DNA from: CAYXLI01 sp964464925 | GTDB taxonomy: Bacteria > Acidobacteriota > Terriglobia > Bryobacterales > Bryobacteraceae | DNA length: 64,000 nt | Reading direction: 5' to 3' | Assembly (NCBI GenBank): GCA_964464925.1 | Contig: CAYXLI010000007.1 | Span: forward strand, 1 to 64,000 | Shown here: in pieces, positions 6,434 to 14,135 of the stretch | Layout: each line of letters begins with the position of its first letter | How positions within the stretch are numbered: position 1 is the stretch's first letter | Notes under the pieces: generated by a model | What the model was told of the DNA's origin: nothing | Seen by the model: only the letters and a program-made list of their open reading frames with translations | The model's database searches: none | Program-made: the position numbers and the translations under genes

Positions 6434-7204
6434 ATCGTCAAAGTCTGCATACTTGCGAGCAGCAGTTCCGGCAACTCTGCTTTCATCGGCACGTCCCGCA
6501 CCCGGGTGCTGATCGACGCCGGGCTCAGCAAGAAAGAAATTGCCGCCCGCCTCGCCGCCATTGGCGAGGATATCAGGAACCTCGATGCGGTGCTGGTCAC
6601 CCACGAACACAGCGATCACGTCTGTGGTCTTGTCCCGGTGCTGAACGAATCCAAAGCGGCCGTCTATATGACCCGCCTGACGGCGCCCATGATCGAGTGG
6701 GGCAAGTGCGAACCGCGTCTGGAATCCTTCCAGGCAGGCGAGCGCATTTCGATCGGCGACCTCGAAATCGATAGCTTCACCATCCCTCACGACGCCATCG
6801 ATCCCGTCGGCTTCTGCGTCCATGCGGAAGGCGTCAAAATCGGTCTCGCGACAGATTTGGGTTACGTGCCGGACTCGATCAAGTTCCATTTGCGCCGCTG
6901 CAACTTTCTGATACTTGAATCCAATCACGATCTGGAGATGCTGAAGGTCGGCCCGTATCCATGGTCTGTGAAGCAGCGCGTCATGGGCCGCAAAGGGCAT
7001 TTGTCGAATGATGTCGTCTGCGAGTTCATCCGCACCGAATTGGACACCACGCTCGACACGCTGGTCCTCGGCCACCTGAGCGAACACAACAATCACCCGG
7101 CCATCGTCCGCATGGGAGCCGAGGAGGCACTCGAAGGCCGCTCGCTATTCACCAAGCTGGTCGTGGCCGAACCCCGCCAACAGTCCGGCGTGTTCACATA
7201 CTAA
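6434..7204 (+). CDS. WalJ/YycJ-like MBL-fold hydrolase with a non-standard start
   Basis: A metallo-beta-lactamase-fold protein with the metal motif THEHSDH, then GHLSNDVV and VLGHLSEHNNH, as in YycJ/WalJ-type single-domain hydrolases that act on nucleic acids (5' exonuclease activity in the family). Family members begin M-K-V-x-x-L-x-S-G/S-S-S-G-N-S. Here that stretch (VKVCILASSSSGNSAFIG) is encoded from 6437, but a TAG stands at 6419-6421 and no ATG, GTG or TTG lies between. A GGGAGAG ribosome-binding sequence (6421-6427) is 6 bases before an ATC at 6434, so ATC is the likely start. The first standard start is GTG at 6506, which would delete the first strand of the fold. About 256 residues in all. 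Confidence 0.8.
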   Translation: MVKVCILASSSSGNSAFIGTSRTRVLIDAGLSKKEIAARLAAIGEDIRNLDAVLVTHEHSDHVCGLVPVLNESKAAVYMTRLTAPMIEWGKCEPRLESFQAGERISIGDLEIDSFTIPHDAIDPVGFCVHAEGVKIGLATDLGYVPDSIKFHLRRCNFLILESNHDLEMLKVGPYPWSVKQRVMGRKGHLSNDVVCEFIRTELDTTLDTLVLGHLSEHNNHPAIVRMGAEEALEGRSLFTKLVVAEPRQQSGVFTY

Positions 7205-7207
7205 TCT

Positions 7208-7222
7208 TGGGGTCTGACCCCA
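7208..7222. repeat. Perfect 15-nt palindrome of REP type
   Basis: TGGGGTCTGACCCCA is a perfect palindrome around a central T, placed between the WalJ-like stop (7202-7204) and the purB ribosome binding site. Its form resembles REP units mobilised by RAYT transposases, and the theme is related to the terminal repeat at 1432-1567. Alternatively it is a small hairpin separating the two genes. Confidence 0.35.
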
Positions 7223-7241
7223 TCTTTCCAGGAGAAATCCG

Positions 7242-8552
7242 ATGATTCAGAGGTATACGCGGCCTGAGATGGGCCGCATCTGGAGTGAAGACAATCGTTA
7301 TGCAGCGTGGCTTGAGGTGGAACTTGCCGCCTCCGAAGCTCTGGCCGAATTAGGCGAGGTGCCGGCGGACGCGGCTGCGAAACTTCGTAAGCACGCCGCA
7401 GTCTCCGCCGCCCGGGTGGCTGAGATCGAGAACGTCGTCAAGCACGACGTCATCGCCTTTACGACAACCGTAGCAGAAAGTATGGCTGCGGCAGGCGAAG
7501 CCGAGTCCTCCCGCTGGTTTCACTACGGCATGACTTCTAATGACGTAGTAGATACCTCTCAGGCCCTGCTTCTGAAGCAAGCTTCCGAGCTGATCACCGC
7601 CGGCCTGGAACGCCTGGGCGAGATCCTCAAACGCCGCGCAAACGAGTTCAAACGGACCGTTCAAATCGGCCGAACTCACGGCATCCACGCCGAGCCGATC
7701 ACCTTCGGCCTGAAGCTCGCGCTCTGGTACGACGAAAACCAGAGGAACTTGCGCCGTTTCCAGGCGGCTGCCGAGGACATTCGGGTCGGGAAGATCTCCG
7801 GTGCAGTCGGCACGTTCGGTCACATCGGACCGGAAGCCGAAGAACGGATCTGTGCCAAACTCGGTCTCAAGCCCGCACCGATCGCATCGCAGGTTATCTC
7901 ACGCGATCTCCATGCTGCCTATGTGTGTTCTTTAGCGCTAGTTGCGGCTCTTTGTGAAAAGATTGCCTTAGAAGTTCGGCACCTGCAAAGGACAGAAGTC
8001 CGCGAGGCCGAGGAACCGTTCGCCGCCGGCCAGAAGGGGTCCTCGGCAATGCCTCACAAGCGCAATCCCGTCACGTCGGAGCAGATCTGCGGGCTGGCGC
8101 GCGTGCTCCGCTCAAATGTCCAGGCAGCATTCGAGGACATCGCTCTATGGCATGAAAGGGATATCTCCCACTCGTCCGTGGAGCGCGTCATCCTGCCGGA
8201 TTCTACCATTCTCGTAGACTATCTGCTCGCAAAAACGATCTGGCTGGTAGACGGTATGGTGGTGAGCGCTGAACGCATGGCGAAGAACCTGGATTCCACC
8301 CACGGCTTGGTCTTCTCCGGCCAACTCCTGCTCGATCTTGCCGCTGCCGGCATGCTGCGGGAGACCGCCTACAAAATAGTACAGACCGAAGCCATGAAGG
8401 CTTGGCAGACAGACGGCAACTTCCGGGAGGCTATTCTGGCCCATCCGGAGATCCGGGGACTGCTCAGCGAGGAGAAGATCCAGCAGAGCTTCTCATTAGA
8501 ACGGCAGTTACAGAACGTAGACCGAATTTTCACTAGAGTATTCGGTAGCTGA
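7242..8552 (+). CDS. purB: Adenylosuccinate lyase
   Basis: The protein has 436 residues, typical of bacterial PurB. It catalyses two steps of purine synthesis: release of fumarate from SAICAR and from adenylosuccinate. The fumarase/aspartase superfamily signature GSSAMPHKRNP is present, with the catalytic-region segments YGMTSNDVVDT and GRTHGIHAEP upstream of it. The N-terminus MIQRYTRPEMGRIWS is the usual start of the short PurB form. The ATG at 7242 follows a good AGGAG site. It lies 37 bases behind the WalJ-like gene and is probably transcribed with it. Confidence 0.96.
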   Translation: MIQRYTRPEMGRIWSEDNRYAAWLEVELAASEALAELGEVPADAAAKLRKHAAVSAARVAEIENVVKHDVIAFTTTVAESMAAAGEAESSRWFHYGMTSNDVVDTSQALLLKQASELITAGLERLGEILKRRANEFKRTVQIGRTHGIHAEPITFGLKLALWYDENQRNLRRFQAAAEDIRVGKISGAVGTFGHIGPEAEERICAKLGLKPAPIASQVISRDLHAAYVCSLALVAALCEKIALEVRHLQRTEVREAEEPFAAGQKGSSAMPHKRNPVTSEQICGLARVLRSNVQAAFEDIALWHERDISHSSVERVILPDSTILVDYLLAKTIWLVDGMVVSAERMAKNLDSTHGLVFSGQLLLDLAAAGMLRETAYKIVQTEAMKAWQTDGNFREAILAHPEIRGLLSEEKIQQSFSLERQLQNVDRIFTRVFGS

Positions 8553-8687
8553 CACCTTCGGGCGTTGGTACTGGGTGTCGCAAATAGGGGGATGAAAATC
8601 GGACGTTCTACGCTAAACTGTTTCTAGGTGGCAGATGACTGGCGTTCATGAAGTCAGGAACGGCAGCTAAGCGCCCCGGGAGTGGAC

Positions 8688-9116
8688 ATGGTCAAGAATT
8701 CGAGTAATCTTGATTTGGCGCGGGTTCTTGTTGTGGATGACGACCCAGCCGCCCGTTTAACTTTGCAGACGGTGCTTGAAGCTGGCGGCTATTGTGTTGA
8801 TTCTGCGGCAACTGCGGCCGAAGCAGTTGGCATGTTGGATCATCAACAGTATGAATTGGTCCTCAGCGATATGCAGATGGAGTCGCCCGAAGCTGGCCTC
8901 AAAGTCATCGCCCATGCCAGAATGATGGACTATAAACCTGCTACCGCTCTGATCACCACTTCTAGAACTTCTGACCCCCAGGACTCTACGAATCCAGTAC
9001 TAGTAGAGCCCGAAGGTATCCCGGATTTGTTGGGCAAAGTAGCGAACCTGATCGCGCGCCGGGTCAGCCGCCGCATGCAGCGCGAGCTGCGTCTGGCCGG
9101 AGCCACCACCAATTAG
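8688..9116 (+). CDS. Stand-alone response regulator receiver domain
   Basis: About 142 residues forming one CheY-like receiver domain with no output domain. ARVLVVDDDPAAR holds the acidic pocket and VLSDMQME the phosphoacceptor Asp; the Thr/Ser site is in ALITTSR. The Lys that usually follows the fifth strand is missing: the sequence there reads PVLVEPEG, with Glu in its place. This Lys normally helps transmit phosphorylation, so signalling may be altered. I chose the ATG at 8688, which follows GGGAG by 5 bases; a GTG at 8682 is in frame. No histidine kinase gene is adjacent. The 3' end overlaps the convergent hydrolase by 4 bases. Confidence 0.85.
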   Translation: MVKNSSNLDLARVLVVDDDPAARLTLQTVLEAGGYCVDSAATAAEAVGMLDHQQYELVLSDMQMESPEAGLKVIAHARMMDYKPATALITTSRTSDPQDSTNPVLVEPEGIPDLLGKVANLIARRVSRRMQRELRLAGATTN

Positions 9117-9739
9117 CTGTACGCCGTCTTCACTGCCATCTCAAATTCATCTAGCGCTCCTCTGAAGAAATGATCCTCCGCAGGAACCCAGATTAGCCGT
9201 TTCGGCTCCGGGACCCCTGCATACATCTGCTCGTAATCCGCTCGGGGGCCGAATTCGTCATTCGTACTCTGGATGAAGATCTTCTTCTTACTACAAGTGT
9301 AGATATAATTCCGGTCTTTGTACGTGGTCGGGAAGCCCACCGCGATCACCCGCCTCACATCTGGCAGCGAGCATCCAAGTTTGAGTGCGATCCTGGATCC
9401 AAAAGAAAAACCTGCAATGTTGTACGGCAGCGCTGGATACCGTTCCCGCAGCCAAGCCAGCGCAGCGCGCGCATCCTCGATCTCTCCGTTGCCATGATCG
9501 TACACTCCCTCGCTCAGGTTCACACCACGGTAGTTGAAGCGTAGAACTACACAGCCGGCTTTGCGCGAGCCTCGCGCCATCCTGTACACCACCTTGTTGT
9601 GCATCGTCCCGCCGTGTTGCGGATGGGGATGGCAGACCAGAGTCGCTTCGGAAGGTTCCCTGTCCTCGGGCTCCTCGAGCAGAGCCTCCAGCCTGCCTGC
9701 GGGGCCGGTGATCAACACCGACTCAATGCGGCGCGGCAC
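9113..9739 (-). CDS. Alpha/beta hydrolase
   Basis: The protein has 208 residues. The fold is marked by VCHPHPQHGGTMHNKVV (oxyanion-hole HPHP-type motif), FNYRGVNLSEG, and the nucleophile elbow GFSFGS, with a likely catalytic Asp/His pair near ADYEQMYAG and AEDHFF. It belongs to the small dienelactone-hydrolase-like group seen across bacteria, whose substrates are mostly unknown. There is no signal peptide. It is the last gene of the rsmB-rpe-bamD-regulator-yajQ run, starting 2 bases after the yajQ stop, so co-expression is likely. Confidence 0.85.
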   Translation of the reverse strand: MPRRIESVLITGPAGRLEALLEEPEDREPSEATLVCHPHPQHGGTMHNKVVYRMARGSRKAGCVVLRFNYRGVNLSEGVYDHGNGEIEDARAALAWLRERYPALPYNIAGFSFGSRIALKLGCSLPDVRRVIAVGFPTTYKDRNYIYTCSKKKIFIQSTNDEFGPRADYEQMYAGVPEPKRLIWVPAEDHFFRGALDEFEMAVKTAYS

Positions 9740-9741
9740 GG

Positions 9742-10242
9742 CTAATTCGACCTGTAGTTCGTAAACTGCATGTCGATGCCGAAGTCCTGCTTGCGCAGAA
9801 ATGCGATTACATCCTGCAGCGCGTCTCGATCCTTGCCGCTGACGCGTACCAGATCGCCCTGAATCGAAGCCTGGACCTTCTTCTTGCTGTCCTTGATCTG
9901 CTTCACGATTTCCCGCGCCTTCTCGATCGGGATTCCCTGTTGCAGCGTGACTTCCTGCCGCACGCTGCTCCCGGCCGCCGGTTCAATCTTCCCGAATGTG
10001 AGCCCCTTCAGCGGCACGTTGCGCTTGACGAGTTTGCCCTGCAGAATCTCCGTCACTGCCTTCAGTTTGAACTCGTCGGCGCTGGCGAGCACCAGCTTGT
10101 GATCCTTCTCCATCAGCGTGATCTGAGAGTTCGAGCCCTTCAGATCGTACCGGGTGATGATCTCTTTCTCTGCTTGCTGGATCGCGTTGGTAACTTCGGC
10201 GAGGTCGATTTTAGAAACGATATCGAAGCTATTATCAGGCAT
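9742..10242 (-). CDS. yajQ: YajQ family cyclic di-GMP/nucleotide-binding protein
   Basis: The protein has 166 residues, the full family length. Characteristic segments are SFDIVSKIDLAEV at the start, ITRYDLKGS, LVLASADEFKL, and the end FLRKQDFGIDMQFTNYR. YajQ proteins have two ferredoxin-like domains and bind nucleotides; some bind cyclic di-GMP and act as regulators. It lies 33 bases behind the response regulator gene and 2 bases before the hydrolase gene on the same strand. Confidence 0.95.
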   Translation of the reverse strand: MPDNSFDIVSKIDLAEVTNAIQQAEKEIITRYDLKGSNSQITLMEKDHKLVLASADEFKLKAVTEILQGKLVKRNVPLKGLTFGKIEPAAGSSVRQEVTLQQGIPIEKAREIVKQIKDSKKKVQASIQGDLVRVSGKDRDALQDVIAFLRKQDFGIDMQFTNYRSN

Positions 10243-10275
10243 CGTTGGTCAATGAGTTCATGCTAGCAGAACTCG

Positions 10276-10938
10276 TTATGACTTCAGCGCCTGCAGCACC
10301 TGTTCCGTGATTTTGTCGATGAGCGTGGGCATCGCCGCGTCGAGCGCAATCGTTACCGCCGCCCGGACACGCTCAGTGTCCAGATCCGAATTCGCATCCG
10401 ACACCACACTCACCCGAACGATCGGATCGAGCACCGTTGCCACGATCGGAGGCGGCTCTGGAGCTACGGCTGCAGGCGTAGCGGGACGCTCGGAACGAGG
10501 AGCAGCAGAGACAGCAGCCTCTTTGGGCGCCGCCGCCGGAGTCGCGGCAGCAGCACCCGCGCGCTCCCGCTTTGCCGCGTCGAGCAGCGGCTTCACGGTT
10601 TCCAGCACGACGGAGGATTCAAACGGCTTCTTCAGAACGCCGTCGCACTTCACCTGGGCGGCCTGCGCTTCGTCGAACGGCTCCAGCAGACCTGCCGTCA
10701 GAATGACGCGCACGTGCTTATGACGGGCCTGAGACTTCACTTCCTGACAGATCTCATATCCGGAGCGATGTGGCAGCGAAACATCTACGAACACGACATC
10801 CGGATCGACATCCGCCATGCGCATGAGCGCGGTGTTGCCGTCGGTTACCGTCACCACCTCGTAGCCCTCCTCACGGAGGATTCGCTCTCCCATGCGTTGG
10901 GCGTGCGGGCTGTCGTCGGCGAGAAGGATTCGGCTCAT
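10276..10938 (-). CDS. Response regulator with Ala/Pro-rich linker and C-terminal helix
   Basis: The protein has 220 residues. The first 120 form a receiver domain: ILLADDSPHAQR (acidic pocket), VFVDVSLPHRSGYE (phospho-Asp), a TAG switch residue segment, and the conserved Lys in VLKKPFE. After it comes a 50-residue low-complexity linker rich in Ala and Pro, then a 45-residue C-terminal part ending DKITEQVLQALKS. No DNA-binding fold is visible, so it may work by protein contact. The start overlaps the end of bamD by 4 bases, an unusual coupling of a regulator to an outer-membrane assembly gene. Confidence 0.88.
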   Translation of the reverse strand: MSRILLADDSPHAQRMGERILREEGYEVVTVTDGNTALMRMADVDPDVVFVDVSLPHRSGYEICQEVKSQARHKHVRVILTAGLLEPFDEAQAAQVKCDGVLKKPFESSVVLETVKPLLDAAKRERAGAAAATPAAAPKEAAVSAAPRSERPATPAAVAPEPPPIVATVLDPIVRVSVVSDANSDLDTERVRAAVTIALDAAMPTLIDKITEQVLQALKS

Positions 10939-12209
10939 TGCTGGGCGGGAGTGTTCTTCCGCTTCTTCTGTTTTTTCTGCTTGCCGGGCTGGCGGTTGGT
11001 CGGCAGCTGCTGCTGCTGCGCGGAATCGGACGAACTTGCGCCCGCAGCCGCAGTCTGAGAATCGCTCGTATTGGCAGCCGGTTGTGCGGTTTCCGTGCTG
11101 CTCCCCTGAGTGCCCGCGGCAGGCGGATTTGCCCGCGCGTCCGGTTTCGAATCCAGCGCCGTTGTATCGGTGACCGTCGTTCCGGTAACCTCACCAGCGA
11201 ATCCGCCCTGACCGGCCGGGAGCGGCACACTTGCGGGAATGCTCGGCCTCAGCGACGTCATGGCCGGCGTACCGGATTTCGCGGCTGCGTGAACGTCCGG
11301 GCCGCGCTTCAGGAAGCCCATGCCCGCACTCACCATGCCCTTCTTCGTCCGGTTCTCCTGTTCGTACTTCATGCGCGCGTAAGCGACCGGGTCTGCCTCG
11401 GGAATCGGAGCCTCCAACTGCTTCAGCTTCTTCTTGGCATCATCGGTATACCCGCTTAGCGGATACTCGCGCACGATGCGGGAGAGCGCATCGATCTCTT
11501 TTTGCCGGAACCGCGGGCCCATCCGCGAATAAGAGTCCGCAAGCATCATGTTCGCCGCATCGGCCTGGCTGTAGAGCGGATACTGGTCGGCGAGCATCTG
11601 CAGACGATTCGCGGCCGCCGGATGACTGCCCTTGTTGTGATAGAAAGTGCCCCGGCGCATCTCGCCTTCGGCAAGTGCTTCCTGAATCTCACGCAACCTC
11701 TGCTGCGCTTCCGGTGCGAATTTACTGTTCGGGAACTGCACCAGAAGGTTGCGGCATTCGTCCTCGGCCCGCAGCGCGTGCGTGTTGTCGCGATCCGCCT
11801 TTTCCATCTGGCGATAGTGAATCATGCAGACCTTGCTCTGCGCTTCCGCGGACTCTTCCATCGTGGGATAGAACAGGATGAAGTCCTTGTATTCCGCTTC
11901 GGCCTGCGCCAGGCCGTGCGTGCCGCCTTCGCGATACCAGCTATCGGCATACGCGAGTTTCGCCTTGGCCAGGTATTCGCTGGTGTCGTACGTGTTCATC
12001 AGCGTCTGCAAAGTGAGGCGGGCAACTTCATAACGGCCGCGCTCCATGTCGCTGATCGCTTTGTCGAACAGGACCTTATCCGGCTGTTGCGTGTCCTTGG
12101 TGATCGGATTCTCATACTTCTTGCGGCGAATGCCACACGACGTCACCAGCAGGCACATCGCAGAGACGGCCAGCAGACGCGCAATCCATTTTTGGGAAGA
12201 AAACATCAT
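10935..12209 (-). CDS. bamD: BamD-like outer membrane assembly lipoprotein
   Basis: The protein has 424 residues. The N-terminus has a lipoprotein signal with lipobox LLVTSC, placing Cys at about residue 25. TPR-like helical repeats follow: LFDKAISDMERGRYEVA, AKAKLAYADSWY, AEAEYKDFILFYP and FPNSKFAPEAQQRL, as in BamD/ComL, the periplasmic scaffold of the BAM complex that inserts beta-barrel proteins. Typical BamD has about 245 residues. Here a C-terminal extension of about 150 residues rich in Ala, Pro, Gln and Ser ends in a basic Lys/Arg stretch. It starts 24 bases behind rpe and overlaps the regulator gene by 4 bases. Confidence 0.85.
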   Translation of the reverse strand: MMFSSQKWIARLLAVSAMCLLVTSCGIRRKKYENPITKDTQQPDKVLFDKAISDMERGRYEVARLTLQTLMNTYDTSEYLAKAKLAYADSWYREGGTHGLAQAEAEYKDFILFYPTMEESAEAQSKVCMIHYRQMEKADRDNTHALRAEDECRNLLVQFPNSKFAPEAQQRLREIQEALAEGEMRRGTFYHNKGSHPAAANRLQMLADQYPLYSQADAANMMLADSYSRMGPRFRQKEIDALSRIVREYPLSGYTDDAKKKLKQLEAPIPEADPVAYARMKYEQENRTKKGMVSAGMGFLKRGPDVHAAAKSGTPAMTSLRPSIPASVPLPAGQGGFAGEVTGTTVTDTTALDSKPDARANPPAAGTQGSSTETAQPAANTSDSQTAAAGASSSDSAQQQQLPTNRQPGKQKKQKKRKNTPAQQ

Positions 12210-12233
12210 TTCGCTATAACCTTCAGCAATTCA

Positions 12234-12908
12234 TCACACAATGACAGATTCCGCGCTTCGGGCGCGCCGTTCCAATTCACGCACAGCTGTGGCGGGATCT
12301 TCACTATGGAAGACATGGGAGCCGGCAACCAGCCAATTGACACCAGCACGAGCCACTTCCGCCGCATTATCGAGCGAAACTCCACCGTCAATCTCAATCG
12401 GTAGCTGCAATCCTAATTCCTTGCGGCGCCGGTCCAGTTCACGCACCTTTCGTAAGGAGTTGGGAATGAACTTCTGAGCGCCAAAACCGGGGTTAACGCT
12501 CATCACCAGGATGTAGTCGGCAACCTCCAAGATATCATCCAGCACATGCACCGGGGTGGCCGGGTTGATCACCACTCCCGCCTTCGCCCCTTCGCTTTGA
12601 ATGAACCGGACCGTACGATCCAAGTGAGGACACGCCTCATAATGAACGCTCATCTGATCCGCACCGGCTTCGACGAAAGCCGGTATAAACTGATCGGGAT
12701 TCTCGATCATGAGGTGAAGGTCCAGGATCAGCTTGGTGGCTTTCCGTATGGACTGGACCACGGGCGGGCCGATGGTGATGTTCGGGACGAAGTGTCCGTC
12801 CATGATGTCGACGTGCAGCATCCCGGCGCCGGCCTGCTCGACTTTACCGATCTCTTCGGCCAGCCGCGCGAAGTCAGCCGAGAGGATTGATGGAACAATT
12901 TCAATCAT
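12234..12908 (-). CDS. rpe: Ribulose-phosphate 3-epimerase
   Basis: The protein has 224 residues, the standard length. It interconverts ribulose 5-phosphate and xylulose 5-phosphate in the pentose phosphate pathway. Signature segments include VPSILSADFARL, HVDIMDGHFVPN (metal-binding His/Asp), LDLHLMIENP, VNPGFGAQKF and IEIDGGVSLDN with the catalytic Asp. It starts 7 bases downstream of the rsmB stop and ends 24 bases before bamD, inside a compact operon. Confidence 0.96.
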   Translation of the reverse strand: MIEIVPSILSADFARLAEEIGKVEQAGAGMLHVDIMDGHFVPNITIGPPVVQSIRKATKLILDLHLMIENPDQFIPAFVEAGADQMSVHYEACPHLDRTVRFIQSEGAKAGVVINPATPVHVLDDILEVADYILVMSVNPGFGAQKFIPNSLRKVRELDRRRKELGLQLPIEIDGGVSLDNAAEVARAGVNWLVAGSHVFHSEDPATAVRELERRARSAESVIV

Positions 12909-12915
12909 TTGCGGC

Positions 12916-14052
12916 TCAACTCGATGTTAGCACAGCAGCGAAAAACCCGTCTCCCGCATCGGTCCCGGGCGTACGCCGAACCTGTGTTCGAAGGCGCACC
13001 TCCGGATGACTGGACATCACCGCTGCAACGACGTCTTCATTTTCCTGACGTTCCAAGGAACACGTGGAGTACACGAGAATTCCGTCCGGCTTTCGAAAAG
13101 CCAGTGCCTGCTGGAGGATTAGCCTTTGCTTTTCAGCTAGTTCAGTGATGTCCTCCGGGCGCAGCCGCCAACGGATTTCGGGGTTACGTCCGAGCGTTCC
13201 GGTTCCAGAGCATGGCGCGTCCAGCAGGATCCGGTCGAACTTCCCCCGAAACGGTAAAGGCTGCCGTGCATCCAGCACCACCCGCGAGCATCCCTGCACG
13301 TCTTTCACGCGGTGCCAGTGCAGATCGCATGCTACCGCCCGCACCCCCAATTCCATCGCCTGAGCCGTCTTGTTCCCCGGCGCGGCACAAAGATCCAGGA
13401 AGCTCTGCCCTTCCTCCAGGTCGAGCAGCGGAATGATGCTTTGCGACCCGATATCCTGAATGCGAAGCCCCCTTGGATCGCCGCCTGTCACTTTATATGC
13501 GCCGGGCACAGCCGTAGGCTCCAACTGCACTGCCGCGTCTGCCGGAGGATTTCGCACGAACGTCTCCGGAGTCTTCAGAAACGCTTCCGCCACCGGATCG
13601 GCGCTTCCGAACTGCTCATCCCAACGTTTCAGCAGCCAATCCGGCATGCAAAGCCGGGTCTGCCGGTCTGGCCACGCCACAGGTTGCCGTCCAACTTTGC
13701 GCAGCACCGCATTCACGAACCCCGCAGCCGACCGTTTCCGCGCCCGTTTTACCAACTCCACGCTTTCCGTTACCGCGGCGTGAGCCGGAATCCGTTCCAG
13801 GTACCGGAGTTGATACACTGCCAGCCGCAGCGCGATCCGCACCTCCGTATCGAGTTTCGCTACACGCCCCGAGAAGTGCCGGATGAGGAAATCAAGCTGA
13901 GCCTGATGCCGGAGTGTTCCGTACACAAGTTCCTGCGCGAGTGCCGCATCTTTCGGACCGAGAGTCGCCCGATGCAGCAATTCGGACGCGAACGCCCCTT
14001 GCTCCACTCGGCTCAGGATATCGAAGGCTACCGTACGGGCGGGAGAAGGCAA
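12916..14052 (-). CDS. rsmB: 16S rRNA (cytosine-967-C5)-methyltransferase RsmB
   Basis: The protein has 378 residues. An N-terminal NusB-like RNA-binding domain (TVAFDILSRVEQGAFASELL, VYGTLRHQAQLD) is followed by the Rossmann-type methyltransferase with LDLCAAPGNKTA for SAM, and the two catalytic-site Cys in DAPCSGTG and YSTCSLE. The enzyme adds C5-methyl to 16S rRNA position 967 in E. coli numbering. The length is shorter than the usual 430, mostly in the linker. The start is TTG at 14052; an in-frame TAA stands two codons upstream, so no earlier start exists. It heads the operon running to the hydrolase at 9113. Confidence 0.92.
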   Translation of the reverse strand: MPSPARTVAFDILSRVEQGAFASELLHRATLGPKDAALAQELVYGTLRHQAQLDFLIRHFSGRVAKLDTEVRIALRLAVYQLRYLERIPAHAAVTESVELVKRARKRSAAGFVNAVLRKVGRQPVAWPDRQTRLCMPDWLLKRWDEQFGSADPVAEAFLKTPETFVRNPPADAAVQLEPTAVPGAYKVTGGDPRGLRIQDIGSQSIIPLLDLEEGQSFLDLCAAPGNKTAQAMELGVRAVACDLHWHRVKDVQGCSRVVLDARQPLPFRGKFDRILLDAPCSGTGTLGRNPEIRWRLRPEDITELAEKQRLILQQALAFRKPDGILVYSTCSLERQENEDVVAAVMSSHPEVRLRTQVRRTPGTDAGDGFFAAVLTSS

Positions 14053-14135
14053 CCTTTATCGTAACGCCTGATCCGATATCGGACACGGTGACAAGGTACA
14101 AACCTGCGCCTTTCTCTAGTCTGCAAAGACAGAGC

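Noticed and set aside
6389..7096. A 235-codon minus-strand frame over the WalJ-like gene
   Set aside because: It lies wholly opposite a clear MBL-fold gene and shows no motif.
8551..8579. Possible terminator after purB
   Set aside because: GACACC and GGTGTC pair over 6 bases with a 17-base loop but no T-run follows; too weak to list.
13914..14135. N-terminal extension of the GH15 gene
   Set aside because: These 74 codons are antisense to rsmB and homology to GH15 starts at the ATG 14136.
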